From Clostridia bacterium (GTDB taxonomy: Bacteria; Bacillota; Clostridia; Christensenellales; CAG-917): a stretch of DNA of 64,000 nucleotides. Below are positions 8,126-15,662 of this stretch, one piece after another. The number at the start of each line of letters is the position of its first letter. The first letter of the stretch is position 1. The notes under the pieces are model-generated. The model did not search any database, had not been told where the DNA came from, and saw only the letters and a program-made list of their open reading frames with translations. The stretch is from contig JAFZMH010000006.1 in assembly GCA_017553325.1 (NCBI GenBank), positions 60,637-124,636 on the forward strand. Reading direction: 5' to 3'. The position numbers were made by a program, and so were the translations under genes.

Positions 8126-8974
8126 GTGATTTATAACATATTGACAGATGAAATAGAAAAAATACATAATTCCAGTATAACAGAAAAGCCAATAATTCGT
8201 GATCGAGGAGAGATAAGGCATATCATTGATAACAATATAAATAATTATGCCGATCTTTCATGGATGAACACCGTAAATGAAATTTCCTGTAGAGTATTGG
8301 CGGTGCTGGAATATAGGTATGTGGCGATGACGTATGCGTCGTTAAAGCCAAGCGCCTATTATATGCGATTAACGGATAAGGATAAAGATATTTTGACACA
8401 GCTGGCGAAGTTCGGAATCGTAATAAAATCTTCTGTTGATGAAATATTATGTGTGCTTGGTTTTTTGTTTCAACCTTATTATTATAAATCAAATTTATCT
8501 AAGGATGTGTTGAAGAACCTTACATTTGAATCAGCAGAAAAATTGTTGCAATATCTAAAAAAGATAGACACTGAAGAGCCGGAACAATATGTTGTGTTCT
8601 CAAAAATACCTCCGAGACTTGAGCCTATAAAAACTTCTATTATTGGGAGCAACGATGGAAAATTTTTGGTGTTTAAATCTAATGGGAATTATAACAACAT
8701 GGTTTTATACAAAGAAAATGCCGAATTGTTTTTTGACTTGTTTGACGCTTTGCACGTGGAAACGTGGGAGGACAATAGCGCAAAATGCAAAAATTCAATG
8801 CAAACGCTTTGGACGCTTGATATAAAAGATAAAGCACAACGAAAGATACATTTAGAAGGCGACGCAACTCAAATTGAATTTTTAAAACTCGATGCAATAA
8901 TGTCTTTTGCTACTGAATTGCCTCGATTCAAACAAGAAGAATGCAGGATATACGATCATCATGTAGTAATATAG
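8126..8974 (+). CDS. Hypothetical protein, 282 residues, last gene of AT-rich cassette
   Basis: Soluble protein without signal peptide or clear membrane helix. It begins with GTG at 8126 behind an AAGGGGG site. Segments with strong predicted structure are the helical RVLAVLEYRYVAMTY region near residue 57 and a beta-rich half from about 155, but I see no catalytic signature and no recognised family. The gene is strongly AT-rich like its two upstream neighbours, and a rho-independent terminator follows at 9007. As the largest member of a compact foreign cassette headed by an antitoxin-like gene it is a candidate effector, which is inference only. Confidence 0.6.
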   Translation: MIYNILTDEIEKIHNSSITEKPIIRDRGEIRHIIDNNINNYADLSWMNTVNEISCRVLAVLEYRYVAMTYASLKPSAYYMRLTDKDKDILTQLAKFGIVIKSSVDEILCVLGFLFQPYYYKSNLSKDVLKNLTFESAEKLLQYLKKIDTEEPEQYVVFSKIPPRLEPIKTSIIGSNDGKFLVFKSNGNYNNMVLYKENAELFFDLFDALHVETWEDNSAKCKNSMQTLWTLDIKDKAQRKIHLEGDATQIEFLKLDAIMSFATELPRFKQEECRIYDHHVVI

Positions 8975-9006
8975 CAAGTTTCATACGTGTGTTTTCTCCG
9001 AAAAAT

Positions 9007-9037
9007 CTCTCATTGCTTTTGCAGTGAGAGGTTTTTT
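9007..9037 (+). terminator. Terminator of the AT-rich cassette
   Basis: Ten-base stem CTCTCATTGC / GCAGTGAGAG with one G-U pair, loop TTTT, then a run of six T at 9032-9037. Confidence 0.85.
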
Positions 9038-9042
9038 CTATG

Positions 9043-9071
9043 TTTACAATATCAAACTATAGGTATATAAT
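9043..9071 (+). promoter_or_regulatory. Promoter of the first alpha/beta hydrolase
   Basis: TTTACA (9043-9048), 17-base spacer, TATAAT (9066-9071), followed by an AAGGTGG ribosome site and ATG at 9103. Confidence 0.75.
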
Positions 9072-9102
9072 ATATATAATCAATAATAAGGTGGAAAGAA
9101 TT

Positions 9103-10005
9103 ATGTCTATCGGTGAGTGGTTTTTCAACGGTCCTGTCAAAAAGGGAGACGAAAAGCGTGTTGCGACACAGTTGGTGCCGGATTTTGCAGATGCTTTTGT
9201 AAATATTGCATACGTGGATGACGGACATCCGCTTCATCTTTTGAATGTCTATCGTCCAAAGGGAGTGGACGGCAAACTGCCTGTCATTTTTGACGTACAC
9301 GGTGGCGGATGGTATTATGGCGACAAGGAGCTCAACTCCTACTATTGCAACTATCTCACAAAAAACGGCTTTGCCGTGGTGGACATCTCCTATCGCGTGT
9401 CGCCGGAAGTGGATTTCTTTGGGCAGATAAAAGATGTTGTTGAAGCCTTGAACTTCCTGCCGAATATCGCAGAAGAATATGGGCTTGACCTGGACAACTT
9501 CTTTATAACGGGAGACAGCGCAGGCGGACATATCACGTCGCTTCTCGTCAATATGGAAAGAAACGAGAAGTTGCAAGAGCGCTACGGTGTGCGCTTTACA
9601 CAAAAGTTTAAGGGCGCGTGCCTCACTTGCCCTGCTGTTGAGCCGCTCAAAATCACCCCGACAAAGTGCCTCGCCAAGATATACTTCAATCCTATCTTTG
9701 GCAAAGGCTTCTTCAAAACAGATATTCCGGAAATCACGTCCTTCAGCAAAACATTCCCGGGCGAGGTTTGTCCGTTGTTCTTTATCACGGCATATGCAGA
9801 CTTCCTCAAAAAGATTTCGCTTGAGGGCTATGAGTTTGCAAAATCACACGGCGTCAAGTGCGAGCTTTTCTTCGTGGAGAATCCACCTGAGGACGGCAGA
9901 AAGATAGAACACGTCTTCAACATCATTCGTTGGGAGTGGCCTGAATCTCAAGCCGCGAACGATCGCATGTGCGCATTCTTTAAAACCTTGTTATTGAGCG
10001 ATTGA
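9103..10005 (+). CDS. Alpha/beta hydrolase, HSL/BD-FAE-type esterase
   Basis: Cytoplasmic carboxylesterase-like enzyme of 300 residues. The oxyanion motif VHGGGW is near residue 65 and the nucleophile elbow GDSAGG near 136; an Asp in AYADFLKKI and the histidine in IEHVFN can complete the triad. This is the hormone-sensitive-lipase branch, which removes acetyl or similar groups from small esters or carbohydrates. The ATG at 9103 follows AAGGTGGAAAG. The last codons (KTLLLSD and TGA) lie inside repeat copy B, so the C-terminus is set by the element. A second enzyme of this type is at 18687. Substrate unknown. Confidence 0.88.
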   Translation: MSIGEWFFNGPVKKGDEKRVATQLVPDFADAFVNIAYVDDGHPLHLLNVYRPKGVDGKLPVIFDVHGGGWYYGDKELNSYYCNYLTKNGFAVVDISYRVSPEVDFFGQIKDVVEALNFLPNIAEEYGLDLDNFFITGDSAGGHITSLLVNMERNEKLQERYGVRFTQKFKGACLTCPAVEPLKITPTKCLAKIYFNPIFGKGFFKTDIPEITSFSKTFPGEVCPLFFITAYADFLKKISLEGYEFAKSHGVKCELFFVENPPEDGRKIEHVFNIIRWEWPESQAANDRMCAFFKTLLLSD

Positions 10006-10104
10006 CTTTGTCAGACTTACGTGCGCTCGCACACCGTGTACACCTTGTACACTTGGCACTCGCGTGCGCGTCTTCCTCGTCACTCATCCCAATACCAAGG
10101 TTTT
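9982..10104. repeat. Dispersed structured repeat, copy B
   Basis: 123-base element. The outer arms AAAACCTTGTTATTG and CAATACCAAGGTTTT pair at 14 of 15 positions although they differ from the arms of the other copies. The central hairpin is GTGTAC-ACCTT-GTACAC, exactly in the middle. Shared positions are GAGCGA and CTTTGTCA on the left and ACTCATCCCAA on the right. The left arm is coding: it supplies the last seven codons and the stop of the esterase. Confidence 0.8.
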
Positions 10105-10125
10105 GCAATTACAATTCCAAAAAAC

Positions 10126-10152
10126 AAAAAATGCACTTTAAGTGCATTTTTT
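10126..10152 (+). terminator. Rho-independent terminator after the esterase
   Basis: AAAAAATGCACT / AGTGCATTTTTT with loop TTA. The symmetric A and T tails allow use from either side. Confidence 0.75.
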
Positions 10153-10258
10153 GTGTTAATAAACCATCTATTTTGTCAAAAACAGGATGATAAGCAAATA
10201 CTATACACAACGCTCAATTTGGGTGAAGAGTGCTAAAAGCCGCATTAATAATGTTCGT

Positions 10259-10382
10259 AAAAATGCGCGATTGAGATGAGAGGCAAGAAAACAAAATAAA
10301 TCACCCCGCCTAATGTACTGACGTACATGACGGGGTGTATTTGTTGTAGTTGCCGTAGCATATCGCTCAATCACACATTTTT
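10259..10382 (-). repeat. Dispersed structured repeat, copy D
   Basis: 124-base element on the minus strand. Outer arms AAAAATGTGTGATTGAG and CTCAATCGCGCATTTTT pair over 17 positions when G-U is allowed. Within it CACCCCGTC pairs with GGCGGGGTG around the central hairpin ATGTAC-GTCA-GTACAT. GATTGAGCGA, TGCT and CTTGCCTCTCATCTCAA match copy C closely. It starts inside the last codons of the thioredoxin reductase gene and supplies its GAT-TGA end. Confidence 0.8.
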
Positions 10383-11293
10383 ACTTTGTCGACGTATTGT
10401 GAAGCAAAGAACGCCGCGATACTGCCGTCGCTGGCGGCGGTGATGAATTGACGTATCTTTTTCGTGCGGCAGTCGCCCGCGACGAATACGCCGGGGCAGG
10501 AAGTTGCGCAACTCTCGTCCGCCACGATAAAGCCGTTTTTGTCAAGCTCGACAAGTCCTTCAAATGCTTTGTTGTTTGGCACTTGTCCAATGCAGATGAA
10601 TGCGCATTTGCAATCCACTTTGAACTCTTCTTTCGTCTTTGTGTTTTCAAAACGGAGTCCCTCGAGTTCGTCGTCGCCCAAGAACTCTTTGAGTGCGATA
10701 TTCTTTGTCACTTTGATGTTTGGTTGAGCAAGCACCAAGTCCACAAGCGCTTTGTCTGCAAAGAATTTGTCAAAGAGCATACAGATATGCACGGATTTGC
10801 AGTAGCCGGAAAGATTGAGGGCATATTGCAGGGCGGTGTTTGCGTCGCCGATTACGGCAACATCTTCGCCCTTATAGAACATACCATCGCAGAGCGCGCA
10901 ATAGCTCACGCCTTTGCCCACGAGTTCTTCCTCTCTCTCAACGCCGATATGTCTTGCCTTGACGCCTGTGGCTAAAATGAGCGCTGTGCCTTCATATTCG
11001 CTGTAGTCCGTTTTGACGACAAACGATTTTTCCTTCTTTTCAACGCCCGTTGCGCTTTCAAATTCAAACTCCACGCCCCATTCGGTGATTTGCTGAAAGA
11101 GTTGGTCGCAGAGGTCTGCGCCCGCCGCCTTTTGCACGGTGGGGTAGTTTTCCACTCTAGGAGAAAGGGCGATTTGTCCGCCTATGCTTTCGCCTTCAAG
11201 CAGAAGGACGGACTTGCCTGCTCGCAGACAGTTGAGCGCGGCGGTCATACCAGCAGGGCCTGCGCCAATGATTATCACATCATATTTTTTCAT
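10367..11293 (-). CDS. trxB: Thioredoxin reductase-like flavoprotein, probably not NADPH-dependent
   Basis: 308-residue FAD enzyme that reduces a thioredoxin or glutaredoxin partner. The FAD motif GAGPAGMTAA is at the start and the redox pair is CALC (usual form CATC) near residue 133. The second nucleotide domain is altered: the usual GGGNTA is GDANTA, and the HRRxxxR motif that holds the NADP phosphate reads ICMLFDKFF, with no arginine. Loss of both motifs is known from ferredoxin-dependent flavin thioredoxin reductases (FFTR) of Clostridia, so ferredoxin is the likely donor. The start at 11293 follows AAAGGTG. The gene lies downstream of nrdD, separated by a terminator. Confidence 0.85.
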   Translation of the reverse strand: MKKYDVIIIGAGPAGMTAALNCLRAGKSVLLLEGESIGGQIALSPRVENYPTVQKAAGADLCDQLFQQITEWGVEFEFESATGVEKKEKSFVVKTDYSEYEGTALILATGVKARHIGVEREEELVGKGVSYCALCDGMFYKGEDVAVIGDANTALQYALNLSGYCKSVHICMLFDKFFADKALVDLVLAQPNIKVTKNIALKEFLGDDELEGLRFENTKTKEEFKVDCKCAFICIGQVPNNKAFEGLVELDKNGFIVADESCATSCPGVFVAGDCRTKKIRQFITAASDGSIAAFFASQYVDKVKMCD

Positions 11294-11314
11294 ATATGTC
11301 ACCTTTGATAAAAA

Positions 11315-11339
11315 ATTTGCCTCCCAAAGGGAGGCAAAT
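11315..11339 (-). terminator. Terminator between nrdD and the thioredoxin reductase gene
   Basis: Perfect 11-bp stem ATTTGCCTCCC / GGGAGGCAAAT, loop TTT, followed on the minus strand by TTTTTT. It ends nrdD transcription, so the reductase gene depends on read-through or on a promoter I cannot place. Confidence 0.88.
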
Positions 11340-11353
11340 GTGAGTATTAAATC

Positions 11354-13783
11354 TTATTTGTTTGCCTCGATCCAGCCTTTGATCTTGCTTGCGTTGTCGT
11401 AGACGTCATAGCCGTTGCCGTTTGGGACGAAGAGCGTCGGGGCTTTCTTTACGCCGAATTCCGCCGTCTTTTCTCTCTCGTCTTCCGCGTCGATGACGGT
11501 GTAGGAGATACCCGCTTTGTCAAGCATAGCCTTTGCCATCTTGCAGTTTGGGCAAGTTTTTGTTGTGAAGATGAGAAGCCCCTTGTCTTCTCCTTTCTTC
11601 GCGGGAGCGGGTGCTGCCTTCGGTTCTTCGGCTTTCTTGCTTGCGCCGACTTTCACATCGTATTCCATCTTGTCGCAGGCGTATTCCTCGATTGGCTTGC
11701 CGTGATAGTTGGAATGTGCAATATCGTATGTCTTTCTCTCGTGGAATTCCGCCGTCTTGCCGTCGTTCCAGTTTTGAACAGGACGATAGTAGCCTGTGAT
11801 ACGGCTGTAAACTTCCGTCTTCTTGCCGCAAATCGGGCATGTGTATTGCTCGCCTTCGAGATAGCCGTGGTCTGCGCAGATGGAGTACGTCGGAGAGAGG
11901 GTGTAATACGGGAGTTTGTAGTTTTCCGCTATCTTGCGCACGAGGTTCGCCGCCGCTTGCCAACTGTCGAGACGTTGACCGAGGAAGGCGTGGAAGACTG
12001 TGCCCGACGTATAGAGCGTCTGCAAATCGTCTTGAACGTCGAGTGCGGTGAAGATGTCTGCTGTGTAGCCGACCGGCAAGTGCGAACTGTTGGTGTAGTA
12101 CGGCACGTTGTCCGCGTTCTTTGCGCAGATGATGTTGGGGTATTTCTCTCTGTCGTGCTTTGCAAGTCTGTATGCGGTGGACTCTGCGGGAGTTGCCTCG
12201 AGGTTGTAGAGGTCTCCGTACATCTCCTGATAATCGGAGAGTTTGTTGCGCATGAAGTTGAGAACCTTCTTCGTGAATTCTTGCGCTTCGACTGTCGTGA
12301 GGTCTTTGCCAACCCAGCGAGCGTTCAAGCACGCTTCGTTCATACCGACGAGACCGATTGTTGAGAAGTGGTTGCTAAACGTGCCGAGGTATCTCTTCGT
12401 GTAGGGATAGAGCCCTTCTTCGAGGAGTTTCGTAATGACGTTTCTCTTGATTTTGAGTGAGCGTGCGGAGATGTTCATCAAGCGCTCGAGTTCTTTAAAG
12501 AACTCTTGTTCGGTCGTTGCGACGTATGCGATACGCGGCATATTGATTGTGACGACGCCAACGGAACCCGTGGATTCGCCGCTGCCGAAGAAGCCGCCCG
12601 ATTTCTTGCGGAGTTCACGAAGGTCGAGACGGAGACGGCAGCACATAGAACGCACGTCACTCGGCTCCATATCGCTGTTGATATAGTTGGAGAAGTACGG
12701 AGTGCCGTATTTTGCCGTCATCGTGAAGAGGAGACGGTTGTTTTCCGTGTCGGACCAGTCGAAGTCTCTCGTGATGGAGTAGGTCGGGATCGGATATTGG
12801 AAACCACGGCCGTTTGCATCGCCCTCGATCATAATCTCGATGAACGCCTTGTTGACCATTTCCATTTCTTTTGCGCAATCTTTATATTTGAAGTCTTGCT
12901 CCTTGCCACCGACGATGCAGTTGAGTTCGGCGAGGTCGTTCGGGACAACCCAGTCGAGGGTGATGTTGGTGAACGGCGCTTGCGTACCCCAACGAGACGG
13001 GGTGTTGACGCCGTATATAAATGATTGAATGCATTGTTTGACTTCTTTGTATGTCAAATGATCAATCTTTACAAACGGAGCAAGATATGTGTCGAAGGAT
13101 GAGAACGCCTGCGCGCCAGCCCATTCGTTTTGCATAATGCCGAGGAAGTTGACCATTTGGTTGCAGAGTGTGGAGAGGTGTCCGGCAGGGGAAGATGTGA
13201 TTTTGCCGGGGATGCCGCCAAGCCCTTCTTTGATGAGTTGCTTGAGCGACCAACCTGCGCAGTAGCCACTGAGCATTGAGAGGTCGTGAATGTGGATTTC
13301 CGCGTTTCTGTGCGCGTTGCCGATTTCCTCGTCATAGACTTCTGAAAGCCAATAGTTTGCCGTGACCGCGCCGGAGTTGGAGAGGATGAGACCGCCGACG
13401 GAATACGAAACGGTGGAGTTTTCCTTGACGCGCCAGTCGTTGACTTTGAGATAGTTGTTGACGGTGTTCTTGTAGTCGAGAAGCGTGGAACCGACCGTAC
13501 GGAGTTTTTCGTGCTGTTTGCGGTAGAGGATGTATGCTTTTGCAACTTCGACGTAGCTTGCTTGAATGAGCACGACTTCGACTGCGTCCTGAACGTCTTC
13601 GACGGTGACCACGTCGTCCTTGACCTTGTCGTTGAAGGCGGCGGTGACGCGGAGTGCGAGCATATCGAGGATGTCGTCGCTATAATTTTTGTGAACGGCA
13701 ACGAAAGCCTTCTCGATTGCTATCTTGATTTTGTTGAGATTGAACGGAACGACGTTTCCGTCTCTTTTTTTGACACTTAACAT
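11354..13783 (-). CDS. nrdD: Anaerobic ribonucleoside-triphosphate reductase fused to a glutaredoxin domain
   Basis: Oxygen-sensitive glycyl-radical enzyme that makes deoxyribonucleotides. Residues 1-95 are an ATP-cone (VKKRDGNVVPFNLNKIKIA). The central ten-stranded barrel follows, then a zinc site built from CPIC near residue 646 and the radical loop SRITGYYRP with Gly664. After a Lys/Ala/Pro linker (about 705-733) comes a complete glutaredoxin-like domain with CPNC at 744-747 and the cis-proline segment KKAPTLFVP. NrdD proteins usually end near residue 700, so this is a fusion. Start ATG at 13783 has AAAGGGGA upstream. The activase NrdG is not in this window. Upstream are a strong promoter and two NrdR-type boxes. 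Confidence 0.96.
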   Translation of the reverse strand: MLSVKKRDGNVVPFNLNKIKIAIEKAFVAVHKNYSDDILDMLALRVTAAFNDKVKDDVVTVEDVQDAVEVVLIQASYVEVAKAYILYRKQHEKLRTVGSTLLDYKNTVNNYLKVNDWRVKENSTVSYSVGGLILSNSGAVTANYWLSEVYDEEIGNAHRNAEIHIHDLSMLSGYCAGWSLKQLIKEGLGGIPGKITSSPAGHLSTLCNQMVNFLGIMQNEWAGAQAFSSFDTYLAPFVKIDHLTYKEVKQCIQSFIYGVNTPSRWGTQAPFTNITLDWVVPNDLAELNCIVGGKEQDFKYKDCAKEMEMVNKAFIEIMIEGDANGRGFQYPIPTYSITRDFDWSDTENNRLLFTMTAKYGTPYFSNYINSDMEPSDVRSMCCRLRLDLRELRKKSGGFFGSGESTGSVGVVTINMPRIAYVATTEQEFFKELERLMNISARSLKIKRNVITKLLEEGLYPYTKRYLGTFSNHFSTIGLVGMNEACLNARWVGKDLTTVEAQEFTKKVLNFMRNKLSDYQEMYGDLYNLEATPAESTAYRLAKHDREKYPNIICAKNADNVPYYTNSSHLPVGYTADIFTALDVQDDLQTLYTSGTVFHAFLGQRLDSWQAAANLVRKIAENYKLPYYTLSPTYSICADHGYLEGEQYTCPICGKKTEVYSRITGYYRPVQNWNDGKTAEFHERKTYDIAHSNYHGKPIEEYACDKMEYDVKVGASKKAEEPKAAPAPAKKGEDKGLLIFTTKTCPNCKMAKAMLDKAGISYTVIDAEDEREKTAEFGVKKAPTLFVPNGNGYDVYDNASKIKGWIEANK

Positions 13784-13818
13784 GGATTCTGTTCCCCTTT
13801 AAGAAAATTTGCCTTTTC

Positions 13819-13846
13819 ATTATAGCGCACTCACAAAATATGTCAA
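13819..13846 (-). promoter_or_regulatory. Promoter of nrdD
   Basis: On the minus strand TTGACA (13841-13846), 16 bases, TATAAT (13819-13824), placing the start about 30 bases before the nrdD ATG. Confidence 0.85.
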
Positions 13847-13853
13847 GACAAAA

Positions 13854-13901
13854 ACGCAAAATAAAGTGTAAAACATTTGCGTGAAACACAAGATATTGTG
13901 G
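13854..13901. promoter_or_regulatory. Tandem NrdR boxes upstream of nrdD
   Basis: Two 16-base near-palindromes: ACGCAAAATAAAGTGT (13854-13869) and ACACAAGATATTGTGG (13886-13901). Against the NrdR consensus ACACwATATATwGTGT they match at about 13 and 14 positions. Their starts are 32 bases apart, close to three helical turns, as is usual for paired NrdR sites. They lie just upstream of the nrdD -35. The boxes predict repression by NrdR when dATP is plentiful. Confidence 0.75.
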
Positions 13902-14108
13902 ATTTGTCAATTTTTGCCATTTTTTGCGTTTTTGGTCCCTTCCGCCCTAAAATTTTGCTTTTTTGGCTATGTAAAAGGGTATTTCTTTTGAAAGAGGCAA
14001 TCTAAACGGTGTTCTAATCGTATATGTGTATTTTACCCAAAAATGATTTTTCCAATTGGAGAGATTTTTTGTTGTGCAAAGGCGAGTCTTGGTGTATGAT
14101 GGGGATGT
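13902..14108. other. Intergenic region between nrdD and the MATE gene
   Basis: AT-rich spacer between divergent genes. Beyond the nrdD control sites I see no convincing SigA promoter for the rightward MATE gene and no RNA structure. Confidence 0.4.
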
Positions 14109-15614
14109 ATGAAATTTGTGGCGAATGCGGGCACCGTGAATATGACAAAGGGCAGTCCTTACAAACTTATGATAAAGTTTGCGCTGCCTATTTTGCTGAG
14201 CCAGATTTTTCAACAGCTTTACAACACGGCGGACACGCTTATCGTGGGCAGATTTCTCGGCACGAGCGCACTTGCGGCGGTGAGTTCGTCGGGACCTCTC
14301 ATATTTTTGCTCAGTTCTTTCTTTATCGGGACGGCGCAGGGCGCGGGCATAGTCATAGCAAGATATTTCGGCGCGAAGGACGACGACAAGGTCAGCCGTG
14401 CGATACACACCAATTTCGCCTTTGGCATAACTGCGGGCATACTGCTCACGGTTGTCGGGATGACGCTCACACCGTATTTCCTCAAATGGATGAATACGGA
14501 CGAAAGCGTGCTCCCTCAGGCGACGGAATACTTCCGCTATTATTTCGCAGGTTCGCTCGCGATGGTGCTCTACAACGTCAGCGGTTCCGCAATGAACGCG
14601 CTCGGGGACAGCAAGCGACCCCTCATATTTTTGATATGTTCGTCTTTGCTCAACGTGACGCTTGACGTGATTTTCATTCGCGTGTGCGGGTTTGGAGTGT
14701 GGAGCGCGGCGGTTGCAACCGTCATTTCTCAATTCTTTAGCCTAGTGCTCTGCCTCATTCACCTTTTGAGACCGGGGCATATCTACAGCGTGAGCGTAAA
14801 GAAAATTCGTTTTTACGGCGACGTGTTCAAAGAGATTGTCAAATACGGCTTGCCGGGTGGCATACAAAACTCGGTCATAGGGTTTGCCAACGTCATCGTA
14901 CAGTCGCAAATCAACACGTTTGGCAAGTTTGCCACCGCCGCGTACGGAGCATACGCCAAGATTGAAGGCTTTGCCTTCCTGCCCATAAACTGCTTCTGTA
15001 TGGCGATAACGACCTTCGTCAGCCAAAACCTCGGCGCGGGAGAGAAGAGCAGGGCAAGAATCGGCGCGCGGTTTGGAATTATCACCTCCGTCACTCTTGC
15101 GGAACTCATCGGCGTCGCCATATACTTTGCCTCGCCATATCTCATAGGACTGTTCGACTCGAACCCCGAGGTCATCGCAAACGGCACGACCCAGGCGCAT
15201 ATCTGCTCGCTGTTCTTCGGGCTTCTCGCCCTCTCGCATACGATTGCCGCCGTCTGTCGCGGCGCGGGCAAGGCATTCGTGCCTATGGCGGTTATGCTGT
15301 CCGTTTGGTGTGTGTTTAGGATTTGCTATATTGTCACGATAATGCATTTTATCCACGAACTCAGGTTCATCTTCTGGGCGTACCCGATAACGTGGGGCAT
15401 AAGTTCGGTCATATACTTGTTCTATTATTTCTTCAGCCATTGGCAGAACGGTTTCGACGGCAAAAAAACGGGACTGTTGCCAGTTGAGGGCGCGTCCTTA
15501 CAAGAGGGAGCGCCTGCAACTCATACGGAAGAATCGATTGCAACCGAACCGTCACCCGACGAAATCGTCCCGATACCGCAGGACTCAAACGGTACTCTCG
15601 AAAAAGAAAATTGA
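14109..15614 (+). CDS. MATE-family efflux transporter
   Basis: Twelve-helix membrane exporter of 501 residues that expels cationic drugs or metabolites in exchange for Na+ or H+. The N-terminus MTKGSPYKLMIKFALPILL with IFQQLYNTADTLIVGRFLG is the standard first helix of the NorM/DinF group, and the two halves repeat (PGGIQNSVIGFANVIVQSQIN begins the second). The C-terminal 45 residues are a hydrophilic, Glu/Pro/Thr-rich cytoplasmic tail. ATG at 14109 has GGGG just upstream; the ATG at 14142 (MTKGSP) is the alternative and fits the family alignment slightly better. Substrate unknown. Confidence 0.92.
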   Translation: MKFVANAGTVNMTKGSPYKLMIKFALPILLSQIFQQLYNTADTLIVGRFLGTSALAAVSSSGPLIFLLSSFFIGTAQGAGIVIARYFGAKDDDKVSRAIHTNFAFGITAGILLTVVGMTLTPYFLKWMNTDESVLPQATEYFRYYFAGSLAMVLYNVSGSAMNALGDSKRPLIFLICSSLLNVTLDVIFIRVCGFGVWSAAVATVISQFFSLVLCLIHLLRPGHIYSVSVKKIRFYGDVFKEIVKYGLPGGIQNSVIGFANVIVQSQINTFGKFATAAYGAYAKIEGFAFLPINCFCMAITTFVSQNLGAGEKSRARIGARFGIITSVTLAELIGVAIYFASPYLIGLFDSNPEVIANGTTQAHICSLFFGLLALSHTIAAVCRGAGKAFVPMAVMLSVWCVFRICYIVTIMHFIHELRFIFWAYPITWGISSVIYLFYYFFSHWQNGFDGKKTGLLPVEGASLQEGAPATHTEESIATEPSPDEIVPIPQDSNGTLEKEN

Positions 15615-15622
15615 CACAAAAA

Positions 15623-15644
15623 AAGGCACTCGTTCGAGTGCCTT
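15623..15644. terminator. Bidirectional terminator, MATE / GtrA-like
   Basis: AAGGCACTC-GTTC-GAGTGCCTT between convergent genes, with A-rich and T-rich flanks on both sides. Confidence 0.8.
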
Positions 15645-15662
15645 GATTTTTGTTTGAAAGCG

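Noticed and set aside
10002..10236. Two short frames downstream of the esterase
   Set aside because: They read through repeat copy B and a terminator; no start signal or similarity.
9982..10382. Copies B and D as the inverted ends of one insertion sequence
   Set aside because: Only about 150 bases without a gene lie between them, the copies are too divergent to be matched ends, and copies A and C occur singly.
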